This document shows positions 1-9,201 of a stretch of 64,000 nucleotides of DNA, piece after piece. The stretch is from Sulfuracidifex metallicus DSM 6482 = JCM 9184 (GTDB taxonomy: Archaea > Thermoproteota > Thermoprotei_A > Sulfolobales > Sulfolobaceae). The notes beneath the pieces were generated by a model. The model searched no databases. It saw nothing but the letters and a program-made list of their open reading frames with translations, and was not told where the DNA came from. Made by a program: the position numbers and the translations under genes. Position 1 is the first letter of the stretch. Each line of letters starts with the position of its first letter. The DNA is taken from contig CP135238.1 in NCBI GenBank assembly GCA_032834875.1, positions 440,011-504,010 of the forward strand, given 5' to 3'.

Positions 1-1
1 T

Positions 2-1396
2 GGAGCTGGCACTGGCGCAACTCCTCAAGTAATTAGGGACAACGTAGGTATACCAATTGAGCTTGCAGTCGCTTCTGCTGATAACGTGTTAAGACAGGAG
101 GGACTCAGAGATAGGTTCACTGTCATAGCTGCTGGTAGAGTTACTTCCTCTACTGACGCTGCCAAACTAATTGCTCTAGGAGCAGATGTAGTCAGCGTCG
201 GCACAGGGGCACTGATTGCCATGGGCTGTGTAATGGTTCATAAGTGTCATATAGGATCATGTCCCACTGCTTTGACAAACAAGATAGACGGAACCAGGGA
301 AATGGATATAGAGTTTGGAGTGAAGACACTCACTAATTTCATCAACGGGTTCGGATTGGAGCTAATGAACATCTTGGACAACTTAGGAATAAGAAACGTG
401 AGAGAATTGAGAGGAAGAAGAGACCTACTTTACGGTAACGGGTTAAGCGAGGAAACTTTGACAATACTGGGAATCGATGGACGTGTGGAGGACTCTCCCG
501 TTAAGCAGGGAGAACTTTGGACTAAGAGAATTCAAGTTTACCTTCACGAGCTTATGAACAAGGGAGAGCCAGTAATAACTAGCATGGGAAGTACTGCACC
601 TCCTGACGTAGAGAAGCCTGGAAGGATATCCGATTGGTTGAGATCTGACGGTGCGCAAGTTACTAGACCTCCAATCGATCCATACAGGGAGGATATAGAT
701 ACTTCATTCTATCTAAATCATGGAAAAATATACCTTTCCCTTCCGGTGATATATGATATAACTAGTGCTCCAGAGAAGTTCAGAAACGCTTTTTCCTGGG
801 CTTCACTAGCCTTGAGTTCTGCCATCTTCACTGACGAAACAAATCCAGGTTTTGAGGATATATCCTTCTCCTACGACGGGAAAGGGATTGCCTCTTGGAG
901 CAAAAAACCTTTTCCAGAGAGGTACTACGTAATACCATCCTCTCTTGACGCCGTAGAAGGGTTAGTTGGTCTGGATGTGCCTGGTTTCATAGTGGACGAA
1001 GACGAAGGAAAGGATGATTTGGAGCTCATGATATCTAGATTAGATTCCACGTTAAAGAGAAACGGAGTGAGGTACTATTATGATATCATTGCTAAGTCAA
1101 GCAAACTAAGGGACTCTGCAGACGTCTTCAAGAATCTCCTTCTCGGAGCTGACTCCACTATAGTCTCTTATTCTCTCCTGGAAAGGGCAATAGGACAGGG
1201 AAGCGAAGGAGACCTAAAGGAGAGGGCATTCAATGTAATAGCCGGGATGAAAAAGGAGATATCCCTTCTAGCAGGGGCTGCTGGCGTATACAGCGTTCAA
1301 TCTTCACTCACCGGAAACAGGGAGCTTTTGAGAGCCATAAACTTGAACCCAAAAACGAGGGAAATCCTGAGAGTTAAGCCAGCAGGTGGTTTATGA
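2..1396 (+). CDS. gltB: Glutamate synthase, FMN-binding synthase domain protein (5' partial)
   Basis: This is the catalytic half of glutamate synthase, which makes two glutamates from 2-oxoglutarate and ammonia delivered by a glutaminase. The frame is open from base 2, with no start inside the window, so the N-terminus lies upstream. The visible part has the end of the FMN (beta/alpha)8 barrel ([20 protein letters not shown]) and then a Cys-x5-Cys-x4-Cys cluster ([14 protein letters not shown]), which matches the [3Fe-4S] ligands of GltB. About 300 further residues follow. Its stop overlaps the start of the next gene (ATGA), so the two are translationally coupled. The family call is secure. 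The exact subunit architecture is inferred from the neighbour. Confidence 0.9.
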   Translation, partial: GAGTGATPQVIRDNVGIPIELAVASADNVLRQEGLRDRFTVIAAGRVTSSTDAAKLIALGADVVSVGTGALIAMGCVMVHKCHIGSCPTALTNKIDGTREMDIEFGVKTLTNFINGFGLELMNILDNLGIRNVRELRGRRDLLYGNGLSEETLTILGIDGRVEDSPVKQGELWTKRIQVYLHELMNKGEPVITSMGSTAPPDVEKPGRISDWLRSDGAQVTRPPIDPYREDIDTSFYLNHGKIYLSLPVIYDITSAPEKFRNAFSWASLALSSAIFTDETNPGFEDISFSYDGKGIASWSKKPFPERYYVIPSSLDAVEGLVGLDVPGFIVDEDEGKDDLELMISRLDSTLKRNGVRYYYDIIAKSSKLRDSADVFKNLLLGADSTIVSYSLLERAIGQGSEGDLKERAFNVIAGMKKEISLLAGAAGVYSVQSSLTGNRELLRAINLNPKTREILRVKPAGGL

Positions 1397-3339
1397 TGAT
1401 TCCTTCCGGATGCGGAGTTTTTGGCATAATAAGAAAAGAAACAGCGAAGAAGATACCTGGCTCTACGGTTGTGAGGGCAATAGAGAGAGTCAGACACAGG
1501 GGAAGCGACAAGGGAGCAGGATTTGCAACCTTCAATTTGGGAGAAGGGAATTCCTATGTGATAAAAGCTTTCGTTGAGGGGGACCCCACAAAGGTTGTTA
1601 GACTGCTCAACGAACACGGTCTACAAGTTACCTCGCTTAACGTATCGTACGAGAGAGGAAACTTCTGTAATTGCTCCATAATGACGTTAGGAGACGTCAA
1701 CAGAGTAAAGAAAGCCATTAGAAACATAAACGAGGTCCTATGGGATGACAATAGAGGAAAGGGAAGGATCTATAGCGTGGGAACATCTGTGTCAGTATTC
1801 AAAGATGTGGGATATCCAATAGACGTTGCAAGAAAATATAACGTAGATGCCTTAGAGGGAGACATGTGGCTAGCCCATACCAGGCAACCAACAAACTCCC
1901 CTGGGTTTTATCCTTATTGGTCTCATCCTTTCTCCACATTCAACATTGCCATAGTTCACAACGGAGACGTGAGCTCTTTTGGAGCAAACGTGGAGTTCCT
2001 ACAAAACAGAGGATGGGAAAGTTTTGTGGGAACTGATAGCGAAGTAATAGCATTCCTTTTCCAAGAGTTATTGGAGGAAGGGCTTCCAATAGAGGAGGCA
2101 GTGAAGATAATACTGAACCCGTCCCGTCGTTCTTCGTCACTACCAAAGGTAAAGGACTACTTATATAGGAACGCTAAACTGGACGGACCTTTCACCGCAA
2201 TTGTTGGGTACGACTCCGGGGAGGACATATACTTGGTTGGAATAGCTGATCGTTCCAAATTCAGACCTGCAATAATAGGCGAGGATGAGAACGCGTTTTA
2301 CGTAGCTAGCGAGGAGAGCGAAATCAGAGAAGTCTCAGCGAAGGCTACAATTTGGACTCTAAAGCCTGGATCTTACTTCATAGCTTCCCTGAAGAAAGGA
2401 ATAATAAACAAAGGTAGGGAAGAGGAAGAGGTTCTGTCCTTCTCTGCTCCTCCTATCTTCGAAACCCACGATTTCGACATAGATGCCATCAACATGTCGT
2501 CTGAAGAGCTAAACCTCAGGATAGAAGAAACGTCCAGCAAAGGAAAGGTAGTAGTTAAGAACGTGAACGGACAACGTTTCATAGGAAATACACTTCCATT
2601 TAAGGGAATCCGCGGAGTGGAAATTCACATTTACGGCGTTGCGGGAAACGCCATGGCTAACCTTAATGACGGAAACACTTTTCACGTGCATGGTAATGTT
2701 CAGGACGACTGTTGCGATACAATGCATGGCGGAAAAGTATTGATAGAAGGTGATGCAAGGGACGTTTTAGGGCAGACTCTTCAGGGGGGCGTAATTCTTG
2801 TTAAAGGAAATGCAGGTAATAGGGTAGGGATACAGATGAGAGAATATCAAGAAAAGAGACCTTACTTGATAATTGGTGGAATTGTTGACGATTATCTTGG
2901 AGAGTATATGGCTGGAGGAGTAACGATAGTATTGGACGTGAAAGGAAATAACGCTAGAGTGGGAAACTTCGTTGGAACCGGAATGGTAGGTGGAAGAATA
3001 TACTTGAGAGGAAAGGTAAGTCCTTCCAAACTTGGTCTACAGCCGCCTAGATTTGAGTTCCTACGCTTGCTGAGGGCACTTGCATTAGATAACTTGATTT
3101 CTCAAGATGAGCTAGAAGGTCTTTCTAAGATGGAATACATTGAAGCTATGGAGAAAATGCAGGGAAAGGCTAAGGAATATGCTATGAGACTGTTCGAAGA
3201 AAAGGTAGGAATACCAACGTATGAATACAGGGAGCTTAACGAGGAAGAATTCAAGGAAATCTCCGGAGTTACGCCGGAAATGAAGGAATACGAAGAATTT
3301 CTAAAGGAGAAGTTCACCGTGATTTTCCCTAAGAAGTAG
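1393..3339 (+). CDS. Glutamate synthase glutaminase (class II) fused to GXGXG domain
   Basis: This 648-residue protein supplies the other parts of glutamate synthase. Residues 1 to about 330 form a class II (Ntn) glutamine amidotransferase: nucleophile Cys7 in PSGCGVFG, an RHRG motif near residue 36, [11 protein letters not shown] and a VHNGD oxyanion motif. Residues about 400-560 form the GXGXG beta-helix ([42 protein letters not shown]). A charged helical tail follows. Because Cys7 is internal, a short propeptide must be removed to expose it, as in other class II enzymes. Compared with bacterial GltB the domains are rearranged: the synthase is a separate upstream protein and the two flanking domains are fused together here. 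The start ATG overlaps the upstream stop. Confidence 0.88.
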   Translation: MMIPSGCGVFGIIRKETAKKIPGSTVVRAIERVRHRGSDKGAGFATFNLGEGNSYVIKAFVEGDPTKVVRLLNEHGLQVTSLNVSYERGNFCNCSIMTLGDVNRVKKAIRNINEVLWDDNRGKGRIYSVGTSVSVFKDVGYPIDVARKYNVDALEGDMWLAHTRQPTNSPGFYPYWSHPFSTFNIAIVHNGDVSSFGANVEFLQNRGWESFVGTDSEVIAFLFQELLEEGLPIEEAVKIILNPSRRSSSLPKVKDYLYRNAKLDGPFTAIVGYDSGEDIYLVGIADRSKFRPAIIGEDENAFYVASEESEIREVSAKATIWTLKPGSYFIASLKKGIINKGREEEEVLSFSAPPIFETHDFDIDAINMSSEELNLRIEETSSKGKVVVKNVNGQRFIGNTLPFKGIRGVEIHIYGVAGNAMANLNDGNTFHVHGNVQDDCCDTMHGGKVLIEGDARDVLGQTLQGGVILVKGNAGNRVGIQMREYQEKRPYLIIGGIVDDYLGEYMAGGVTIVLDVKGNNARVGNFVGTGMVGGRIYLRGKVSPSKLGLQPPRFEFLRLLRALALDNLISQDELEGLSKMEYIEAMEKMQGKAKEYAMRLFEEKVGIPTYEYRELNEEEFKEISGVTPEMKEYEEFLKEKFTVIFPKK

Positions 3340-3530
3340 AAGGAAAGAATAAGAGAGACTTATCATTAACTCCCACCCCTTCATCCGTTAACCAGAATTA
3401 GGAAATATTGTAAAAAAAATGATCAACATGGAGAAGCTATTTTGAATTTTATATATAAAACTTTTTTTTAAAAAATGAAATGTAACATACATTTATAAAA
3501 TCGAATATATATATCCATTCTAATTCTTTT
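3340..3530. terminator. AT-rich intergenic region with T-tract
   Basis: This 191-bp region separates the glutamate synthase gene from the convergent glycosyltransferase. It holds an 8-T run at 3462-3469 followed by an A-run, which suits archaeal oligo-T termination of the rightward transcript. The A-run read in reverse could serve the leftward gene. I see no gene or structured RNA in it. Confidence 0.45.
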
Positions 3531-4586
3531 TCATAAATACTTAGATAGATGTTCCCACATTTTCTCCTTGAACACTGATGATGAGAATCCTTTTGAAATT
3601 TCGTGAACTTTCTCCTTCATATCTACCTTCATTAAGTCCTTAAGCTTAGTTGAAGCTTCGTCAATTGTAGAGTAACCCAATTCCTTTGGCACAATCTCGT
3701 AAGCTCCGCTTTTTACGGGAACTAAAGGCGTTAACCCAGCTGCCATGGCTTCCACTACTGGGATTCCGAAATGTTCCCCTATAGTAGGATGGAAGTAAAC
3801 TTTTGCCTTACCCATCAATTTTACCAGCTCGTTTTGGGGCAGGTCATAAAGTATCTTAACTTTAGCTCCAGTTTCCCTAGCAAGTTTGAGAAGTCTTTCA
3901 AGGTAATCCTTCTCAATGAGAGAGCCTACTATGATGCCGCTTATCCCTGTTCTTGCTGACAGGTTAACTGCATTTTCTAGCATCTTGCCTCTTTCGATTC
4001 TGCCTACAGTGATAAACATGTCATCCCTCTCTTTGCACTTGTATGCTAACTCAAATTTCTCCACATCTACAGGAGGATAGATAACCTTAGGTTTGGGAAT
4101 ACCGTAAACCTCGCTTATGGCCTCAGCTGACAAGTTTGAGTTAGCAATTATCTCGATCCTAGATGCTTCCCTCTTTAAGGCGGGAAGGTACAAGTAAAAA
4201 GGTAAGAGGTAAAGTTTCCATATTCCTTTATACTTTGATGGTAATGACGAAATTGCTGGAGCTCCTGCGTAAACTAGATGAGGTGCGATTGATGAGAGCG
4301 GTATGGGAACTCCTGACAAGTTTAAGAAAACCTTTGGCTTCACCTTGGAAGCTGATATCTTAACTAGAAGCCTTTGATATTTGTCAAACTTAGGCAGAGA
4401 GAAAGGAAGAGTATGAACTGATTGGGTTTTTCTTGGCTTAGCAAAAGATATAGGAACGAAAGAAACGCCCTTTTGCTTCAACATGTCAAAACAAGTCAAG
4501 TAAACCTTACCTTCACCGCTGTAAACCTCTTTGATCCCTAAACCATGAGCGATGACGCCGACTTCAACGTTTTTTATTGAAGGCAC
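3531..4586 (-). CDS. Glycosyltransferase, GT4-like (GT-B fold)
   Basis: This 351-residue protein has the features of a retaining GT-B glycosyltransferase. The first half carries VYAGAPAISS and the linker motif IPKPKVIYPPVDVEKFE. The C-terminal nucleotide-sugar domain begins at FITVGRIERGKMLENAV and includes the GT4 signature HPTIGEHFGIPVVEAMAAGLTPLVP, with the E-x7-E glutamates. It most likely acts on cytosolic lipid-linked glycan or glycoprotein sugar assembly; the sugar cannot be told from sequence. The start is GTG at 4586. A TATA-like AATTAAAA (4608-4615 read in reverse) sits about 26 bp upstream, consistent with a leaderless transcript. The gene is divergent from a second glycosyltransferase with only 12 bp between the starts. 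Confidence 0.85.
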   Translation of the reverse strand: MPSIKNVEVGVIAHGLGIKEVYSGEGKVYLTCFDMLKQKGVSFVPISFAKPRKTQSVHTLPFSLPKFDKYQRLLVKISASKVKPKVFLNLSGVPIPLSSIAPHLVYAGAPAISSLPSKYKGIWKLYLLPFYLYLPALKREASRIEIIANSNLSAEAISEVYGIPKPKVIYPPVDVEKFELAYKCKERDDMFITVGRIERGKMLENAVNLSARTGISGIIVGSLIEKDYLERLLKLARETGAKVKILYDLPQNELVKLMGKAKVYFHPTIGEHFGIPVVEAMAAGLTPLVPVKSGAYEIVPKELGYSTIDEASTKLKDLMKVDMKEKVHEISKGFSSSVFKEKMWEHLSKYL

Positions 4587-4616
4587 AAGAGATAATTAAT
4601 GCCCGAGGTTTTAATT
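4570..4616. promoter_or_regulatory. Interlocked divergent TATA boxes of the glycosyltransferase pair
   Basis: The rightward gene starts at 4599 and has TTTTTATT at 4571-4577, inside the first codons of the leftward gene. The leftward GTG at 4586 has AATTAAAA at 4608-4615, inside the first codons of the rightward gene. Each box lies about 26 bp from its start codon, the spacing expected for leaderless archaeal mRNAs. The two promoters therefore lie within each other's coding sequence. This is inferred from spacing only. Confidence 0.45.
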
Positions 4617-5477
4617 CCAGTGGGACCAAGCGATAGGCTTGATTGGGTTAAGAAAACGTTGTCTTCTGCGGTATCTTTGAACTTAAGCAGAGTTATAGTA
4701 TACGACAACAGCGAGAGAGAAGACTTATCTCAGCTGATAGACCAATTCAACGTAGTTCACGTAAAGGATAAAAGAATGAAACAAGTTAACATGGCGAGAC
4801 TTAGGAACAAGCTTATCTCTTTAGCTAGGGAAAGAGTCGTTGTTCTTATGGACAGTGATGTTGTGATTAAGTCGGCTTCCAACCTAATAAGAAAGGTAGA
4901 AGAGGAGGGATATTCTTTCTCGTGGATGCATTACGCATACTCGGAAGATGAGATGAACAAGCCTACAGAAGTAGGAGAGAACAATCCTAACTTGGGTTGC
5001 GCTTCCCTCGACTTGGAAGCTATAAAGAAGATAGGTATGTTCGACGAGAAATACGCTAGGGATGAGGATGTCTGGGTCTATTCTAAGCTGAGAAAGGAGG
5101 GAATGAAGGTGGGATCAATTGAAGAGAGATGTCTGCACCTCAATAGATCCCATGAAAGGAAAGACCTTAGAACTTCCATTAAGGAAGCCAGGAGGAATTT
5201 ATGGAGACCTAAATACGACGTTATGCTCATGATGGATGGGTTAACCCAAGCAACCTTTCTCACTGGATATACATATTATGGTTCATATTACATAGTAGGA
5301 GTACTCTCTGTTCTATTTTACCCTGCCTCATTACTTTACTTACCGATAGTTGGAGTCGGCATTAAGTATTACGGAGGATTTAGGAGATGGTTCTATAATC
5401 TAATTCCGGGATTAGCTCTAGCTTTAGCTTTTCCCTATGGAATAGCATGGAACTTGGTAAGAAGACACAAACACTAA
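4599..5477 (+). CDS. Glycosyltransferase family 2 with C-terminal membrane segments
   Basis: This 292-residue protein opens with a GT-A fold typical of family 2: LIPVGPSDRLDWVKKTL at the N-terminus and a DxD-type metal/sugar-nucleotide motif in VVLMDSDVVI near residue 85. An acceptor-side acidic stretch, DEKYARDEDVWVYSKLR, lies near residues 150-165. Two hydrophobic segments (about residues 225-250 and 265-285) suggest that it is anchored with the catalytic domain in the cytosol. It probably works with the divergent GT4-like enzyme in surface glycan or N-glycan synthesis (inference). The stop overlaps the 3' end of the convergent amidohydrolase by 4 bp. Confidence 0.82.
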   Translation: MPEVLIPVGPSDRLDWVKKTLSSAVSLNLSRVIVYDNSEREDLSQLIDQFNVVHVKDKRMKQVNMARLRNKLISLARERVVVLMDSDVVIKSASNLIRKVEEEGYSFSWMHYAYSEDEMNKPTEVGENNPNLGCASLDLEAIKKIGMFDEKYARDEDVWVYSKLRKEGMKVGSIEERCLHLNRSHERKDLRTSIKEARRNLWRPKYDVMLMMDGLTQATFLTGYTYYGSYYIVGVLSVLFYPASLLYLPIVGVGIKYYGGFRRWFYNLIPGLALALAFPYGIAWNLVRRHKH

Positions 5478-6712
5478 AGATCCTTTACTTCGTTATATAA
5501 GGTTTCAATTCTGTTAAGGAAAGTTTCTTTCATTGAAACGTCATAAGATATCTCTCCTCCTACAATAACTGTCTTCACTGCGTTTCCGGTAACGTTATAC
5601 ACCAAGTTAGACACTATTCTATCCTCCTTCAGCGGTAACATGCTCCGTCTATCTAGAATAACTAGATCTGCTACCTTTCCTTTCTTGACTTCACCTCCGT
5701 TTATGCCTATCAATTTGTATCCGTTTACTGTGGAAGCCTCTAAGACGTGGGAAGCCTTAACCCAAAGATCCCAATAAGAGTGTCTCTGTAATAGGACAGC
5801 AGTCTTCATTTCTCTGAACATATCCAGGGAGTTATTGCTTGCAGCGCCATCTGTACCTATTGTCACGTTGACGCCTGACTCATGCATTTCCTTGAATGGA
5901 AATGATCCAGCTGTAGCAAGCTTCATGTTAGAAGTTGGACAATGGGTGGATGTTTTTCCCTTCATATATGATATCTCTTGGTTTGTAATCCAACCCATGT
6001 GAACCGCTTGAATCAGGTTTAGGAAACCGGTTTCATTAAGCAACTCCACTGGGAACTTACCGGTTTTTCTCTTAATAGAGTAAACCTCTTGTCTTGTTTC
6101 TGATACATGCATGTGAATCCACGTTTTCTGAGATTTAGCTATTTGGGCCGCCTTATGCAGGGTTTCTAAGGAGGCGGTATAGAGAGAGTGAACGTTAACT
6201 ATGGGCTTGAAGAAGGTTGAAGGGGAGAGAGATTCTTGCCTTCTCTTTACCGATTCCGAGTCCTCTCTGTTATCCATGAAAGTTTCACCTGCAAATGCCC
6301 TTATGCGGTACTTTTCCGCCAAACCCTTTATCCCCGAAGGATTGAAATACATGTCCACGAAAGCCGTAGTTCCAGAGAGCAACATCTCTATAACAGAGAT
6401 TTCGCTACCGACGTTCATGATGTCGTTATAAATGGATGCCTCTTTCTCCCACATGAAGGACAACCATTGATGTAAGTCCAAATCGTCCTTGTAGCCCCTC
6501 AAAATCGACATTGGAGTATGAGTGTGAGCATTTACCAACCCTGACATTAGGACTCCTCCTTTGCAGTCCAACACGTCGCCCGACTGATAATCCCCTACGT
6601 CCATCACCATACCGTCTTTAATGTATACGTTAACCCCACTAAGCACGTTCCAAGGGTCAGACAACACGAATGAACAGCCAGTGATAGTAAATTCCCTAAA
6701 TGACTCTCTCAA
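5474..6712 (-). CDS. Amidohydrolase, MtaD/SAH-deaminase (chlorohydrolase) family
   Basis: This 412-residue metal-dependent hydrolase belongs to the TIM-barrel amidohydrolase superfamily. The metal-binding HxH is in VNAHTHTPMSILRG near residue 63. Further metal and substrate residues are in HMHVSETRQEV, VHMGW and the IGTDGAASNNSLDMF motif. This set is typical of 5'-methylthioadenosine / S-adenosylhomocysteine deaminases and related aminohydrolases. Substrate choice in this family cannot be read reliably from motifs; an MTA/SAH role is the default. The gene overlaps the start region of the downstream-facing dph6-like gene by 17 bp, so the two are probably co-transcribed leftward. Confidence 0.85.
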   Translation of the reverse strand: MRESFREFTITGCSFVLSDPWNVLSGVNVYIKDGMVMDVGDYQSGDVLDCKGGVLMSGLVNAHTHTPMSILRGYKDDLDLHQWLSFMWEKEASIYNDIMNVGSEISVIEMLLSGTTAFVDMYFNPSGIKGLAEKYRIRAFAGETFMDNREDSESVKRRQESLSPSTFFKPIVNVHSLYTASLETLHKAAQIAKSQKTWIHMHVSETRQEVYSIKRKTGKFPVELLNETGFLNLIQAVHMGWITNQEISYMKGKTSTHCPTSNMKLATAGSFPFKEMHESGVNVTIGTDGAASNNSLDMFREMKTAVLLQRHSYWDLWVKASHVLEASTVNGYKLIGINGGEVKKGKVADLVILDRRSMLPLKEDRIVSNLVYNVTGNAVKTVIVGGEISYDVSMKETFLNRIETLYNEVKDL

Positions 6713-7379
6713 CTAGGTTCACCTTCTCTATAATGAATGTACATGAGTCTCCCTTACATGACGTTTTGCCTTTAACGTTTATCTTTTTAGTGAATAGCGG
6801 TGCATTAACCACGAAAGTCTCAGCTTCTCCTCCTTCGAACGCAGGATTGAAGCTAAACTTTCTGGAGGCTGAGATAATTCTCTCCACTTCAGCTTCTCCA
6901 ATTTCTTTTCCAACCAAATCGTGAGGAAAACCCATAGAGGCTGAGTGAGTTATTATGAACGAGAAACCTTCCCTGGGGAGCCACCTGAGGTATTCCTCTT
7001 GGTTTTTCCTCCAAAGAGGAGAGAAAACCCTCAGGTTCAGCTCCTGAGCTATCATGTTAACGTTCATCCGTTGATAATCCGAAAGCAACGCTCCGGTTAG
7101 GACTCCGTCCATCCCTTCATCTACGCAACTTGACATTGCCCTCCTAAGGTCGTTCAGCTCAGACGACTTTTCTCCTGATGTATTGATGAATGTTAAAGGT
7201 AGACCCATAGAATCGGCTTGAAATTTAGTAAACTTCACGTTCTGATATTGAAACATCCATGAGTCATCCCTCTCTGGGATAAAAGTGATTAATTTACCTA
7301 ACTTAAAACCCTTGAATATTGCCCAATGCAGTGCGTAAGTACTGTCCTTTCCTCCAGAGAATAACACACATAGTATCAT
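6696..7379 (-). CDS. dph6: Diphthine--ammonia ligase (Dph6-like PP-loop ATPase)
   Basis: This 227-residue protein has the DUF71/Dph6 layout. A PP-loop (FSGGKDSTYAL, residues 8-18) binds ATP, and the C-terminal half carries the family motifs GVLTGALLSDYQRMNV and FNPAFEGGEAETFVVNAPLF. Dph6 performs the last step of diphthamide formation on elongation factor 2, amidating diphthine. The length is normal for archaeal single-domain members. The gene lies upstream of and overlaps the amidohydrolase gene, whose product is not obviously related. Confidence in the family is high; the role in diphthamide synthesis is by homology. Confidence 0.88.
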   Translation of the reverse strand: MILCVLFSGGKDSTYALHWAIFKGFKLGKLITFIPERDDSWMFQYQNVKFTKFQADSMGLPLTFINTSGEKSSELNDLRRAMSSCVDEGMDGVLTGALLSDYQRMNVNMIAQELNLRVFSPLWRKNQEEYLRWLPREGFSFIITHSASMGFPHDLVGKEIGEAEVERIISASRKFSFNPAFEGGEAETFVVNAPLFTKKINVKGKTSCKGDSCTFIIEKVNLVERVI

Positions 7380-7425
7380 TAAGACAGTGAAGACAGTTTT
7401 AGTTTCTATTAAGTGTTTGTGTATT

Positions 7426-8004
7426 TCATGATCTCATGAGAATTTCGGAACTTTCTTTAAGTAGAATTTGACTAACCTTGAATTCCTCCTTTCTTCTTTG
7501 GCTAACGAGACTGTCCATATCTTCCACGGAAAGCATATATGGATCTAACATTTTGACTTCGTAGTAGCCTACTAAGTAAATTTCGTTGGACATGAGTATT
7601 AAGTCGGTTAACTTCCTTGCATTTCCTATCACTTGCTTCAGGTAATCCAAGGAATAGCATGAAAGCAAAGGCTGAAATCTTCCATCGTAGTAGGAAACAA
7701 CCTTGAAATTCTTGTCACAAAAGTGTTCAACTAACCTACTTGTTAAGAAAGGGTAATCGCACCCAGTCAAAAATACTTTATCGCCCTTCATGTAGTTTAG
7801 AGCAGTCTTAATACCCTTTAAAGGACCCTCGTATCTTCCTTCCTCAACTACCTCCCTCTTGTAACCTCTTTGATGTCTGCTCACTATAAGAGGTTCTCCA
7901 AACTCGAAGTTGAGCCTATCTAACATTGTAGCTCCATTTATCTTGAACTCGCACTTATCACAGCCGAACCTACTTGACTTTCCCCCAGCTAATATTACGA
8001 CGTC
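7426..8004 (-). CDS. mobA: Molybdenum cofactor guanylyltransferase (MobA-like), start unresolved
   Basis: The first in-frame ATG is at 7926, but the conserved MobA nucleotide-binding motif lies upstream of it. Translating the same frame back from 7926 gives DVVILAGGKSSRFGCDK, which is the family N-terminus. That stretch has no ATG, GTG or TTG before an in-frame stop at 8020-8022. The motif begins exactly at the moeA stop codon, one base out of the moeA frame (CTC TTT TGA C). The remainder (GCDYPFLTSRLVEHF, QPLLSCYSL) fits a MobA-type nucleotidyltransferase that attaches GMP to molybdopterin. Possible explanations are +1 frameshifting from moeA, a non-standard start codon, or a one-base deletion or sequence error that removed a TTG start. 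Confidence 0.75.
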   Translation of the reverse strand, partial: DVVILAGGKSSRFGCDKCEFKINGATMLDRLNFEFGEPLIVSRHQRGYKREVVEEGRYEGPLKGIKTALNYMKGDKVFLTGCDYPFLTSRLVEHFCDKNFKVVSYYDGRFQPLLSCYSLDYLKQVIGNARKLTDLILMSNEIYLVGYYEVKMLDPYMLSVEDMDSLVSQRRKEEFKVSQILLKESSEILMRS

Positions 8005-9151
8005 AAAAGAGATATGCCTCTACCTCATCCCCTTTCTTGTAGTGAGTCATCTTCTTGAAATACCCGTAACCGTTTGCTTTGGCTAAATCAGAATATAACC
8101 CCACTCCCCATCTCAATGGCTTGGCGTAACAGCCTTCTATATCCAGTAGAAAAGTTGAGTCCATGTTGTGAACTATTAGAAGGTCTTCGTCTAAGATAAC
8201 TTTTACCTTTCTCCTCTTAACTCCTATCTTGGAGAGTAGAGTCATTCCGAACTCTAGAAAGGTCAAGTAAGCTGAAACAACTTGTCCAGGCAGAACAATT
8301 ATTGGCTTTCCCTTCACAGATCCTACAGCTCCCCTCTTTATAACGTTAACGTTAACGCCTTCAAAGAGGAGATCGCCCTCCTCCTTTATTACCTTCTTGA
8401 CGAAGTCCTTTTCTCCTACTGAAGATCCGCCTATGGATATAACTACGTCAGCCTCCTCTGCTCCCTTAAGAATCATTGACCTGACGTCTTCCTTTTTGTC
8501 CTTGGCAACGCCGAGGTACTCTGACTTACCGAATGGATAGAGTAAGTTCATAATCATGGGAGAAATTATATCTCTGTTGCTTTCACCGCTGTAGTAAGAT
8601 GAAAGCTCGTCACCGTTGGCGAAGATTGCGAAGGTCATGTCCATTACCTCTACCATATTAAGGCCTTGAATTAGAACGGCTCCTAGCTTGTTGGGAGTAA
8701 GGATTTCCCCCTTTCCTAGAATGAGGTCTCCCTCCTTGACGTCCTCCCCTATTTCCCTAATATCCTTACCTGCACTAATCTTTCCCTTAAATTGAACATA
8801 ACCATCTTCCAGCGTGCTGTTCTCAACCCTCACAACGGTATCTGCTCCTATGGGAACAGGAGCTCCAGTTGTAACGTAATAGGCCTCCCCTGGATTTATG
8901 GAAGGTGGTTGGGAATCTGGAAAAACCTTCCCTGCCACTTTTAACTTCTTTAAGTTCAAATCCTCAAATCTCACTGCGTAGCCATCCATGGCTGAAAGTC
9001 TCCTATCTGGGACGTTCTTCACGGCTATAACATCCCGCGACACTGCTCTACCGACTGCCCTAAACACGTCCATTTCCTTTCCTTTACATCTCAGATTGAA
9101 TGGATATGCCATTAGAATTCCTCTAGCTTCGTCTAGTGATATTAATGCCAT
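8003..9151 (-). CDS. moeA: Molybdopterin molybdenumtransferase MoeA
   Basis: This 382-residue protein inserts molybdenum (or tungsten) into adenylated molybdopterin. Family motifs in order: VPDRRLSAMDGYAVR near residue 50, YYVTTGAPVPIGADTVV near 90, the MPT-binding ISIGGSSVGEKDFVKKV motif near 240, and VLPGQVVSAYLTF near 290. The last replaces the usual LPGxPxS with LPGQVVS. A short C-terminal beta domain ends in EAYLF. The stop codon (8003-8005) sits on the N-terminal motif of the downstream mobA frame. The gene is divergent from mobB, which completes a small cofactor cluster. Confidence 0.92.
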   Translation of the reverse strand: MALISLDEARGILMAYPFNLRCKGKEMDVFRAVGRAVSRDVIAVKNVPDRRLSAMDGYAVRFEDLNLKKLKVAGKVFPDSQPPSINPGEAYYVTTGAPVPIGADTVVRVENSTLEDGYVQFKGKISAGKDIREIGEDVKEGDLILGKGEILTPNKLGAVLIQGLNMVEVMDMTFAIFANGDELSSYYSGESNRDIISPMIMNLLYPFGKSEYLGVAKDKKEDVRSMILKGAEEADVVISIGGSSVGEKDFVKKVIKEEGDLLFEGVNVNVIKRGAVGSVKGKPIIVLPGQVVSAYLTFLEFGMTLLSKIGVKRRKVKVILDEDLLIVHNMDSTFLLDIEGCYAKPLRWGVGLYSDLAKANGYGYFKKMTHYKKGDEVEAYLF

Positions 9152-9174
9152 ATATTAAGATAATGCTGTTAATC

Positions 9175-9185
9175 ATTTAAAATTT
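9175..9185. promoter_or_regulatory. Shared TATA-like box between moeA and mobB
   Basis: The 50-bp gap between moeA and mobB contains the near-symmetric A/T element ATTTAAAATTT. Its centre is about 28 bp from the moeA ATG (9151) and about 23 bp from the mobB ATG (9202). One box could therefore serve leaderless transcripts in both directions. Spacing is the only evidence. Confidence 0.4.
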
Positions 9186-9201
9186 CGTCCTATATTAACC
9201 T

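Noticed and set aside
8953-8968. T-loop-like string (AGTTCAAATCC) suggesting a tRNA
   Set aside because: It lies within the moeA coding sequence and no acceptor stem or anticodon arm can be folded around it.
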